Of a stretch of DNA of 64,000 nt, positions 14,567-22,095 are shown one piece after another; the stretch's first letter is position 1; every line of letters starts with the position of its first letter. The stretch is from the NCBI GenBank assembly GCA_014138725.1, contig JACJID010000002.1, forward strand, positions 634,001 to 698,000, in the 5' to 3' direction. The DNA comes from Kutzneria viridogrisea (GTDB lineage Bacteria > Actinomycetota > Actinomycetes > Mycobacteriales > Pseudonocardiaceae). The position numbers and the translations under genes were made by a program. The notes under the pieces were generated by a model. The model was not told the origin of the DNA, searched no databases, and was given only the letters and a program-made list of their open reading frames with translations.

Positions 14567-16828
14567 GTGACCGGCCAGTTCAACGTGCTGCTGCGACAGT
14601 TCCGGCGGCAGGCCGGGATGACGCAGGAGCAGTTGGCCGAACGTGCCGGTGTCGGCGCCCGCACCATTCGCGGGTTCGAGACCGGTGAGCGCACCGATCC
14701 CCGTGTGGTCACGGTGCGGTTGCTGGCCGACGCGCTCGGGCTCGCGCCGAACGAGCGGGACAAGCTGCTGGCCGCCGCCGTCGGCGCCGACCCCGGGGAA
14801 CCGGCCGGGCCGGTGCCGCGCCAGCTGCCCGCACCGCCAGGCGTGTTCGTGGGCAGGCGCCGCGAACTGGACGCGCTCACCGTGGCCATGGACGGCGGTG
14901 CCGTCGAGGGCGCGACCGTGGTGATCTCGGCGATCAGCGGCGGCGGCGGGGTCGGCAAGACCTGGCTGGCCCTGAACTGGGCGCACCAGCACCTGGCGGA
15001 GTTCCCCGACGGGCAGTTGTTCGTCGACCTGCGCGGCTTCGCCCCCAGCGGTCGGCCGATGGCCCCGGCCGAGGCCGTGCGGGGGTTCCTGGACGCACTC
15101 GGTGTCCCGCCCGCGGCGATCCCGGCCGATGTGGACGCCCAGATCGGCCTGTACCGGAGCCTGGTGGCCGACAGGCGGATGCTGATCGTGTTGGACAACG
15201 CCCGCGACGCCACCCAGGCCGCTCCGCTGCTGCCCGGCGGCCCCACCTGCACCGTCGTGGTGACCAGCAGGGACCGGCTGGCCGGACTGGTCGCCGCGCA
15301 CAACACCAGGCCGATCGCGCTGGGCGTGCTGGACGAGACCGATGCCCGCGACCTGCTGGCCCGCCGCCTCGGCGAGCAGCGGCTGACCGAGGAGCCGGAC
15401 GCGACGGCAGACCTGCTGGCCAGCTGCGCCGGGCTGCCGTTGGCGCTGGCCGTGGTGGCCGCCCGCGCCGCCCTGCGCCCGGACATCCCGCTGGCCGTGT
15501 TGGCCGCCGAACTGCGGGATGCCGCCACCCGGCTGGGGGCGCTGGACGCTGGGGATTCCGCCGCCAGCGTCCAGGCGGCGCTGTCGTGGACCCACGCCGC
15601 ACTGGACCCGGAGCAGGCCGACGTGTTCGCCAAGCTCGGCATCGCACCTGGGCCGGACATCAGCCTGACCGCCGCCGCCGCCCTCACCGGGCTGCCCGTC
15701 GAGCGGGTCGGCAGCGCGTTGCGCAAGCTGGAACTGACCTCGCTGATCGAGCAGCACGTGCCCGGCCGCTACCGCATGCACGACCTGGTCCGCCTGCACG
15801 CCACCGAACGCGCCAACCGGGACCTCTCCCGCACGACGCGGGAAGTGGCGTTGCGCCAACTGGTCGACTTCTGCCTGCACACCGCGTTCACCGCTGACCG
15901 GCTGGTCAACCCGACCCGCCAGCCGATCCACCCCGCGGACCCGATCGGCGAGCACCACCCCCTGGCCGACCAGGCCGCGGCGTGGGCATGGTTCGACGCC
16001 GAGCACACCAACCTGCTGGCCGCCCACCAACTGGCCGTGCACCTCGGCTGGCACACCGCCGTCTGGCAGCTGGCCTGGGCCCTGCAGAGCTTCCTGTGGC
16101 GACGGGGCCACCTCCAGGACAACCTCGCCGCGTGGCAGGCCGGACTGCCCGCCGCCCAGCAGTCGGGCGACCTGGCCGCCCACGCCATCGCGCACCGCCT
16201 CCTCGGCCGCGCCCACACCTTCCTCGGGCACAACGCCGAAGCCGTGCACCACCTGCGGCAGGCCCTCACCATGACCGAGGGCGCCGGGGACGTCTCCGGC
16301 CAGGCGCACACCCACCAAGTCCTCATGAAGGCGTGGGAACAACAGGGCAACGGCGAGCGGGCGCTGGAGCACGCCACCAGCGCCCTGCGCCTGTTCCAGG
16401 TCCTCGGCGACCCGGTTGGGGAGGCCGAGGCGCTCAACAACCTGGGCTGGCACGAGGCGCGCCTCGGCCAGTACGAGCAGGCCCGCGCCCACTGCGAGGC
16501 CGCACTGGACCTGCACCGCCAGCACCAGAGCAGCTACGGCGAGGCCCTCACGCTGACCAGCCTGGGCTACATCGCCCTGCACACCGGACAGCACACCGAG
16601 GCCCTGCGCCACTACCAGCAGGCCCTCCCCCTGTTCAGCAGCGCCTACGACGAGGCCGACGCCCTCGACGAACTGGGGCAGACCCACCACGCACTCGGTC
16701 AGTCCGAGCAGGCCAGCGCCGCCTGGCAGCAGGCCTTGGAGCTGTACCAGGCCCAGCACCGCACGGCCGAGGCCGACCAGGTCCGCGCCGCGATGAGCGC
16801 CCTGCCCTCCAGCCCCGCTGACCGCTGA
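14567..16828 (+). CDS. XRE-HTH / NB-ARC / TPR STAND-type regulator
   Basis: The 753-aa protein starts at GTG 14567. Residues 1-70 are an XRE helix-turn-helix (LLRQFRRQAGMTQEQLAERAGVGARTIRGFETGER). An NB-ARC nucleotide-binding module follows, with P-loop SGGGGVGKTWLALNWAHQH near 122-140, FVDLRGF, a Walker B-like MLIVLDNARDA and VVVTSRDRL. A winged-helix and a long C-terminal TPR region (about residues 480-740) follow, with repeats such as ALNNLGWHEARLGQYEQARAHCEAAL. These proteins are signal-dependent ATP switches that activate transcription in actinomycetes. It is divergent from the LuxR-SARP gene. The two secreted hydrolases downstream are possible targets; that is inference. Confidence 0.92.
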   Translation: MTGQFNVLLRQFRRQAGMTQEQLAERAGVGARTIRGFETGERTDPRVVTVRLLADALGLAPNERDKLLAAAVGADPGEPAGPVPRQLPAPPGVFVGRRRELDALTVAMDGGAVEGATVVISAISGGGGVGKTWLALNWAHQHLAEFPDGQLFVDLRGFAPSGRPMAPAEAVRGFLDALGVPPAAIPADVDAQIGLYRSLVADRRMLIVLDNARDATQAAPLLPGGPTCTVVVTSRDRLAGLVAAHNTRPIALGVLDETDARDLLARRLGEQRLTEEPDATADLLASCAGLPLALAVVAARAALRPDIPLAVLAAELRDAATRLGALDAGDSAASVQAALSWTHAALDPEQADVFAKLGIAPGPDISLTAAAALTGLPVERVGSALRKLELTSLIEQHVPGRYRMHDLVRLHATERANRDLSRTTREVALRQLVDFCLHTAFTADRLVNPTRQPIHPADPIGEHHPLADQAAAWAWFDAEHTNLLAAHQLAVHLGWHTAVWQLAWALQSFLWRRGHLQDNLAAWQAGLPAAQQSGDLAAHAIAHRLLGRAHTFLGHNAEAVHHLRQALTMTEGAGDVSGQAHTHQVLMKAWEQQGNGERALEHATSALRLFQVLGDPVGEAEALNNLGWHEARLGQYEQARAHCEAALDLHRQHQSSYGEALTLTSLGYIALHTGQHTEALRHYQQALPLFSSAYDEADALDELGQTHHALGQSEQASAAWQQALELYQAQHRTAEADQVRAAMSALPSSPADR

Positions 16829-16926
16829 CCGCGTCGCGGGACCGGCCACCGCTGTTTCATCAGGATTTCACGGACCGCGGCTACCGTCGCGCCGGAATCG
16901 TCAGAAAACCGCTATGGAGGTGCATT

Positions 16927-18351
16927 GTGGCGTTTCGCGGGCTCACCGCCGGCGTCGCTGTGGTGTGTGCTGGGCTGTCGGTGGTGGCCGCGCTGATCCC
17001 GCCGGTCGCCACCGCGCGCACAACGCGATCAGCCGACCAGGACAGCGTCAGCGCGCTCCGCCAATCAGTTCTCGACGGCTCGCTGCGGCGCACCCATCAG
17101 ACGATCAACGGGTGCGTGGTCACCGACGGCGGCACGAAGTACCACCTCGGCTGCGACCACTCGGTCGTCGCCTCCTCCGCCGACGCGTCGAAGCCGCTGA
17201 CCACGGCCACGCCCGCCGGCCTCGGACCTGATGACCTCGCCCGTGCCTTCGCCCTGCCCGAGGACCCGGGCAAGGCGGGGACCGTGGGCATCGTGACCGT
17301 GGCCGACGACCCGAACCTGGAATCCGACCTCGCCACGTACCGCAGCCAGTACAACCTGCCGCCCTGCACGACCGCGAACGGCTGCCTGACGGTGGTCGGC
17401 AAGGACGGCGGCCCCCGGCCCGCGCCGACCGCCAACCTCCCGGGGCTCAACCAACTCGCGCAGAGCTACACCATGGAGACCATGCTGGACGTCGAGATGA
17501 CCTCGGCGGCCTGCCCGCGCTGCAAGATCGTGGTGGTGGAGCAGCCGATCGACCTGATCGCGCTCGGTGCGGGCCAGCTCGGGCTGCCGCAGGCGGCGGC
17601 ACAGAACGAGGCCACCGCGGTGAACACGGCCATCCGCCTCGGCGCGAACGCCGTCTCCATCAGCTACTTCATCGGCAACGGCAGGCAGCCCAACATCCTG
17701 ACCAGCGGTGCGCTGGCCGAATCGCTGTACCACCCCGGTGTCGCGATCGTGGAGGCCTCGGGCGACTACGGCTTCCTCGGCACCGCTGCGGCCGATCAGA
17801 ACTGGCCGCAGGAACTGCCCTGGGTGATCTCCGCGGGCGGCGTGGAGCTGACCTCGGCCGACGGTGGCCGGACCTTCGACAAGAAGGCGTGGGGCAAGGT
17901 GGAGGTCACCGGCAAGTACATGGCCTCGTCCAGCGGCTGCGCCACCATGCTGCCGCCCGCCAACGGGCAGCCCTCCGCCGTCTCGGCGCTCTGCGGCGGC
18001 CACCGCGCGGCCTCGGACATCTCCGCCGCGGCGACCAACCTCGCCTTCTACCTCACGTACCTGCCTGCCACGGGTGGGCCGGGCGGCTGGGGCATCGCCC
18101 TGGGCACCAGTGCCTCCTCGCCCTACATCGCCGGGCTGTACGCCCGAGCCGGTACCGCGGGCGTCGACGGCCCGAACACCCTCTACCAGGCGCCCGCCGG
18201 CGCGATCGAGGACGTCACCAGCGGTTCCAACACGCAGACGGGCGCCGCGGGCTGCAAGGACGCCCCGGTCGCGCTGTGCGTGTCCGGCCCGGGGTGGGAC
18301 GGTCCGACCGGCCTCGGCGTGCCGCACGGCCTCGGTGCGTTCCAGCGCTGA
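16927..18351 (+). CDS. Secreted S53 (sedolisin)-like peptidase
   Basis: GTG 16927 has GGAGG at 6-nt spacing. The 474-aa product begins with a signal peptide (GLTAGVAVVCAGLSVVAALIPPVATA). Sedolisin features are present: the acidic motif YTMETMLDVEM near 184 (catalytic Glu and Asp), an ASGDYG oxyanion-Asp region, the nucleophile motif GTSASSPYIAGL near 394, and a C-terminal Ca-site-like GPGWDGPTGLG. The family cleaves proteins at low pH after secretion. Several cysteine pairs (PPCTTANGC, ACPRC) suggest disulfides in the extracellular protein. It is followed by another secreted hydrolase after 27 bases. Confidence 0.82.
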   Translation: MAFRGLTAGVAVVCAGLSVVAALIPPVATARTTRSADQDSVSALRQSVLDGSLRRTHQTINGCVVTDGGTKYHLGCDHSVVASSADASKPLTTATPAGLGPDDLARAFALPEDPGKAGTVGIVTVADDPNLESDLATYRSQYNLPPCTTANGCLTVVGKDGGPRPAPTANLPGLNQLAQSYTMETMLDVEMTSAACPRCKIVVVEQPIDLIALGAGQLGLPQAAAQNEATAVNTAIRLGANAVSISYFIGNGRQPNILTSGALAESLYHPGVAIVEASGDYGFLGTAAADQNWPQELPWVISAGGVELTSADGGRTFDKKAWGKVEVTGKYMASSSGCATMLPPANGQPSAVSALCGGHRAASDISAAATNLAFYLTYLPATGGPGGWGIALGTSASSPYIAGLYARAGTAGVDGPNTLYQAPAGAIEDVTSGSNTQTGAAGCKDAPVALCVSGPGWDGPTGLGVPHGLGAFQR

Positions 18352-18378
18352 GCAGTGACAACACCAGGGGAGGACAAG

Positions 18379-19551
18379 TTGCGCACGAAGTCCAGACTGA
18401 CCAGACAGGTGCTTGCGACCGCGAGTGCCGCCGTCATCTCGGCGAGCGTGCTGCTGGCACCTTCGGCTTCCGCGGCCACCGCGCCACACGCCGCTACGCA
18501 GGCCGCCATCGACACGCTCAGGACCCAGGACGACAGCCCCGGGGCAGGCGTCGTCGTCCGCGAGGGCGACAGCATGTGGAGCCTGTCCAGTGGCACCAGG
18601 GCGGTGAACCAGAACCTGCCGTTCGGCCCCGACCACAAGGCCCGCATTGGCAGTCTGACCAAGACGTTCACCTCGGCCATCGTGCTGCAACTGGTCGCCG
18701 CGAACCAGGTCGACCTCGACGCCCCGGTCGAGACCTACCTGCCCGGGGTGGTCAAGGGTAACGGCTACGACGGCACCAAGATCTCGGTCCGCCAGTTGCT
18801 CAACCACACCAGCGGCATCGCCGACTACCTGTCGCTGGACGTCCTGCTGAACCCGGCCAACCAGTTGCGGACCCACACGCTGGCCGAGGTGGCGTCCTGG
18901 GGCCTGGCCCAACCGCCGATGTTCGCGCCGGGCAAGGGACAGCGCTACTCCGACACCAACTACATCCTCGCCGGCATGATCATCGAGAAGGTCACCGGCA
19001 ACCCCTACGACCAGGAACTGCGCTCCCGGATCATCACCCCGCTCGGCCTGACCAACACCTTCCTGCCCACGCCCGGCGACAAGGTGATGCCCCCGGGTCA
19101 CGTGCGCGGGTACATCCGCAAGACCGTGCTCGGCATGCACTTCTTCGTCGACCTCACGGACTTCATCGAGCCGAGCATGGGCCTGTCCGGTGGCGGCATG
19201 GTCTCCAGCGGTGCGGACACCAGCCGGTTCTACCAGGCTCTCCTCACCGGCCGAGTGGTCCCCGCGGCGCAGCTGGCCGAGATGCTCAAGCCCAACGGCG
19301 TGCCCGGCGCCAGCTTCCCCGACTACGGGCTCGGTGTGGACCGGTTCCCACTCCCCTGTGGCGGTTCGGCCTGGGGCCACTACGGCAGGTGGCCCGGCTA
19401 CGTGGCGTACTCCGCGGCCACCACCGACGGCCGCTCCGCCTTCGTCGTGGTCAACACCTTGGACTCGATCGTCGGCTCAGGCGGTTCCGGGGGCCCAGGT
19501 CCGGCCGAGCCGGGCGTTGCCCTGGCCACCGCGCTCTGCGACAAGAACTGA
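18379..19551 (+). CDS. Secreted serine hydrolase, beta-lactamase / D-Ala-D-Ala carboxypeptidase fold
   Basis: The TTG at 18379 is favoured over the earlier GTG because GGGGAGG precedes it by 5 nt. The 390-aa product has a signal peptide (RLTRQVLATASAAVISASVLLAPSASA). Class C-like motifs are present: SLTK near 91-94 (SxxK), YSDTN near 189 (YxN-like) and HYGRWPG near 333 (HxG). NHTSGIADY is the usual pre-motif. Such enzymes act on peptidoglycan peptides or related esters and peptides outside the membrane. It probably shares a transcript with the S53 peptidase just upstream and ends before a strong hairpin. Confidence 0.88.
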   Translation: MRTKSRLTRQVLATASAAVISASVLLAPSASAATAPHAATQAAIDTLRTQDDSPGAGVVVREGDSMWSLSSGTRAVNQNLPFGPDHKARIGSLTKTFTSAIVLQLVAANQVDLDAPVETYLPGVVKGNGYDGTKISVRQLLNHTSGIADYLSLDVLLNPANQLRTHTLAEVASWGLAQPPMFAPGKGQRYSDTNYILAGMIIEKVTGNPYDQELRSRIITPLGLTNTFLPTPGDKVMPPGHVRGYIRKTVLGMHFFVDLTDFIEPSMGLSGGGMVSSGADTSRFYQALLTGRVVPAAQLAEMLKPNGVPGASFPDYGLGVDRFPLPCGGSAWGHYGRWPGYVAYSAATTDGRSAFVVVNTLDSIVGSGGSGGPGPAEPGVALATALCDKN

Positions 19552-19584
19552 CAGTTCGGCTCCGCCCCAACGCGTGCGGCGGGT

Positions 19585-19633
19585 GTCCCCTCCTCTGGTC
19601 GGTCCACTCGTGGATCAGGCCAGAGGAGGGGAC
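19585..19633 (+). terminator. Strong hairpin after the serine hydrolase
   Basis: A perfect 14-bp inverted repeat (GTCCCCTCCTCTGG at 19585-19598, complement at 19620-19633) with a 21-nt loop lies 33 bp after the stop codon. No U-tract follows, as is common for actinomycete terminators. Confidence 0.68.
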
Positions 19634-19737
19634 CCGAGAATTCGCGGTCCCCGAGGTGCCCTGCACGACCCTCCTAAATGGACTCACGGTCCCGCCATGG
19701 ACCGAGGTTGTCCGGCGAACACCATGCCTCAGCCGCC

Positions 19738-19792
19738 AGAACCCTTGGCACGGCTCGGTTGTACCCGCTTGGGTTCGCCTGCCATCTTGGGG
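19738..19792. repeat. Left attachment-site repeat
   Basis: These 55 bp (starting AGAACCCTTGGCACG) recur at 29,415-29,469 with two substitutions. To the left the minus-strand frame continues to a stop at 19729-19731, so the uninterrupted gene would have ended ...AKGSGG. That is the ancestral 3' end displaced by the insertion. Confidence 0.85.
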
Positions 19793-20047
19793 ATAACCAC
19801 CCCTTCAGCACTGTGCTGACCTGCGAAGACGCAGGTAGTCGATCAACGGTGTGCGCCTGGTTATCAGGCGAGTTCCGCAGCCTCTGAGCGGAGTTCGGTC
19901 GTCCACGAAGGACGGCCCCGCTCGGTGCTGCGAACACCGTGACGGGGCCTGGACGGATCGGAGGTCCGCCTTGGCTCCCCATGCTGCCATCGTCAACCGC
20001 GCACCGGGACGCGCCCCGCACGGCTTCACCCCCACGGGCGGTGCCGC

Positions 20048-20632
20048 GTGAGCATCGAAGCCATCTCCTGGGCGCTCAACCACGCCCCCATCCCCCGCGA
20101 CCGGCGCGACGCCTCCTCGCTCGCCATCGTGCTCGTCGGCCTCGCCAACCACGCCGACCCGGAGGGCCGCAACGCCTTCCCCGCCGTATCCCGGCTGGCC
20201 CGCTACACACGACTGTCCGAACGCTCCGTGCAGTACGCCCTGCGCGCGCTGGAGGAACTGAACCTCATCCGGCCCTCCGACCCCGCCATCGTCGCCGCCC
20301 ACATCAAGCGCGGCGACCGGCGCCCCAAGGGCTGGGACCTCGCGATCCGTCACGGGGTGCAGACTCTGCACCCCGCTGACGTCCACGGGGTGCAAACTCA
20401 GCCCCACGGGGTGCAAACAGCGCGCCCACGGGGTGCAGAGCTTGCACCCGAAACGTCCTTTAACCGTCCTGAGAACCACCCCGCGCGCGAGCACGCGCGC
20501 GAGGACGACCCATGCGGCCAGTGCGACGCACGCCCCGGCGAGCCCATCTCCGCCCGGCAGACCACCAACGCCCAGGGCCGCTCCGTGAAGTGCCCACGCT
20601 GCCACCCGCACGCCCTGGCGGTGGCCCAGTGA
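20048..20632 (+). CDS. Helix-turn-helix protein, candidate replication initiator of the element
   Basis: The 194-aa protein starts at GTG 20048. Residues about 1-90 match the HTH_36-like domain of many actinobacterial plasmid and phage replication proteins (SIEAISWALNHAPIPRDRRDASSLAIVLVGLANHADPEGRNAFPAVSRLARYTRLSERSVQYALRALEE, read in short segments). The middle holds repeated HGVQT motifs created by iteron-like DNA repeats. The C-terminus has a two-CxxC zinc-ribbon-like segment (CGQCDA and CPRCHP). Placement of iterons inside the initiator gene resembles lambda O. The next small ORF overlaps by GTGA. Initiator function is inference; a transcriptional regulator is the alternative. Confidence 0.7.
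   Translation: MSIEAISWALNHAPIPRDRRDASSLAIVLVGLANHADPEGRNAFPAVSRLARYTRLSERSVQYALRALEELNLIRPSDPAIVAAHIKRGDRRPKGWDLAIRHGVQTLHPADVHGVQTQPHGVQTARPRGAELAPETSFNRPENHPAREHAREDDPCGQCDARPGEPISARQTTNAQGRSVKCPRCHPHALAVAQ
20351..20450. repeat. Iteron-like repeats inside the HTH gene, candidate origin
   Basis: Four direct copies of CACGGGGTGCARAS start at 20351, 20384, 20405 and 20427. Inverted partial copies lie at 20364-20375 and 20441-20450. Spacings of 33, 21 and 22 bp are close to whole helical turns. The last 22-bp step breaks the reading-frame register, so the DNA sequence is conserved rather than the peptide. This is expected for protein-binding iterons. Confidence 0.6.
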
Positions 20633-20880
20633 GCACCGACTCCCTGACCGCCCACCTGTACCGGCTCACCGACGCGCTGCTCGTCTGGGAGGGCCGCGAC
20701 GACACCAAGGCTCAACCCGGCGTCCGGCAGGCCGCGAACATCGCCGTGGACTCGATCGACGCCCTCCTTCACGAACTGCACGAGCTTCGTGGCTCGTTGC
20801 TGGCTGAGATCCGCGCCTCCGATGATGCGAGCGCCGCCCGCGTCGATGCCCTGTTGCACTCGCGCGAGGCCCAGCCATGA
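20629..20880 (+). CDS. Small hypothetical protein (83 aa) of the element
   Basis: GTG 20629 overlaps the TGA of the HTH gene (GTGA), so translation is coupled. The product MSTDSLTAHLYRLTDALLVWEGRDD... is acidic and mostly helical, with SIDALLHELHELRGSLLAEI suggesting a short coiled coil. No family recognised. Its stop overlaps the ATG of the next small ORF (ATGA). The three genes are stacked as in many phage and plasmid early operons. Confidence 0.65.
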   Translation: MSTDSLTAHLYRLTDALLVWEGRDDTKAQPGVRQAANIAVDSIDALLHELHELRGSLLAEIRASDDASAARVDALLHSREAQP

Positions 20881-21005
20881 GACCTCGTTCGCTGCGCCTA
20901 CGCCGATGCCGACACCGCCGTGCTTCTCCAGGCTGGGGCGCCCTGCTGACCCTGCTCGGCTTCGGCGCCGCCCCGGTCATCACCGTGCTGCAGGAGGGCT
21001 CGTGA
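20877..21005 (+). CDS. Tiny hypothetical protein (42 aa) with a hydrophobic segment
   Basis: The ATG overlaps the previous stop (ATGA). The product has an Arg-rich N-terminus (RPRSLRLRRCRHRR) followed by one membrane-like helix (GWGALLTLLGFGAAPVITVLQ), the layout of a small inner-membrane peptide. Coupling and composition support it as real; the function is unknown. Confidence 0.5.
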   Translation: MRPRSLRLRRCRHRRASPGWGALLTLLGFGAAPVITVLQEGS

Positions 21006-21098
21006 GCCCGAGTCACGGCCATGATCAACACATAGTTGCGCGCTCAGCTACACGAACCGGAAGGCGCAGGCCAACGTCATTCGATCATGAAAATTGGC

Positions 21099-21116
21099 GT
21101 ATCCCGCTAGGGATAC
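21099..21116. promoter_or_regulatory. Perfect inverted repeat, candidate operator
   Basis: GTATCCC-GCTA-GGGATAC is a perfect 7-bp inverted repeat in a locally AT-richer, non-coding stretch just upstream of the broken gene at 21138. It is a likely regulator site of the element, such as for its XRE-like or HTH protein. Confidence 0.45.
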
Positions 21117-21137
21117 CACTGTACACCGGCATGAATC

Positions 21138-21767
21138 TTGAAGTTTCACGCCGCACACCCCCACCAGGCACTTCACCGATTCGGTCCCGCACCCTCTCGG
21201 CCCCATCCCCCTCTACGAAGCCACCGCCCGACGACCCCACCCCGCCCGGTGCCGCCTCATGAACCATCACCTCGATGCCCTGCGCGCCGACTTCCTCGCC
21301 CTCGTCGCCGCCGAAGTCGCCGCCACCCCAGATCCCCCACCCGACGCCTGCGGCCAAGCCCTCCTCCGCGTCCACGTCATCGGCCAGGCCCGCACCCTCG
21401 TCGCCGAACTCCTCGAACAAGTCCTCGACGACGCCCTCCTCGCCGCCCGCACCACCCACCCCGTCGGCGCCACCTGGGCCGAACTCGGCGCCCAACTCGG
21501 CATCACCGGCCAAGCCCTCTCCAAACGCGCCACCGTCCGCTCGTTGGACCGGGGTCGCACTCGCCCCGAGCCACGTCCCATCCCACGCCTCTCAGCCACT
21601 CCCGCCGCCACGCCTCTGAGCGTCCATCCTCAACCAGCCCACGACCCCTCTCCTCCGCCACACCACCCCTCGCACAGCACACCAACCCGATCCCCGCCGA
21701 GGCCCTGTTCACCGCCCCACAACGCCGCCGCCCCAAGTCCGCCAAGCACCACCGCAATAAGCGCTGA
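21138..21767 (+). pseudogene. Frame-disrupted small DNA-binding protein gene
   Basis: No single frame gives a sensible protein here. One frame begins KFHAAHPHQALHRFGP. The signal then passes to the frame PLGPIPLYEATARRPHPARCRLMNHHLDALRADF and continues through a helix-turn-helix-like ATWAELGAQLGITGQALSKRA (near 21480-21540). Codon usage typical of the host then returns to the first frame for NPIPAEALFTAPQRRRPKSA up to the stop at 21767. Two compensating single-base shifts explain this. The open frame from ATG 21259 to 22029 is the alternative, but its C-terminal half is proline/serine noise. Sequencing error is possible. Confidence 0.4.
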
Positions 21768-22095
21768 TCACCGCACGTCAGGTTGGTTTCATCGAGTCAC
21801 CCGACCCGGTAAACCATGGCCGGACCTCTCTCGTGAGAAGCCAGGCGTCCGCCGTCAACATTCAAGAGCACACCTCACCCAGGCAGGTTCCACCCAGACG
21901 GACCTGACCGCCGATGAAGATCACTTGGACGCCGATATGGCTCCAGTACGTCGCGCTTCGGGGACAGAGATCCAACAGTCGCCTCACCTGCCATCAGCAG
22001 CCACTGCGGGCTCCCCGTGCCGCAAGTAGGCCTCGTAACAGAAGTCGACAGAAGCACGAAGAACCACCTGACGCTGCGGGCAGGAGGTCCACTCG
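21768..22095. other. Gap with no recognised gene
   Basis: I see no convincing ORF, hairpin or repeat in these 328 bp, only the ribosome binding site GGAGG (22083-22087) of the next gene. Base composition begins to fall toward that gene. Confidence 0.5.

Noticed and set aside
14417-16849. Upstream extension of the SARP frame across the STAND gene
   Set aside because: The frame is open, but the sequence before GTG 14416 is low-complexity antisense of a clearly coding gene, and GTG 14416 has a good ribosome binding site.
20351-20450. CRISPR-like or coding repeat
   Set aside because: Only four short repeats with irregular short spacing inside a gene; iterons fit better.
21259-22029. Continuous 256-codon frame taken as one protein
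   Set aside because: Only its first third looks like protein; the rest is Pro/Ser/His-rich and another frame carries the host-like codon usage, so a frame disruption is more likely.
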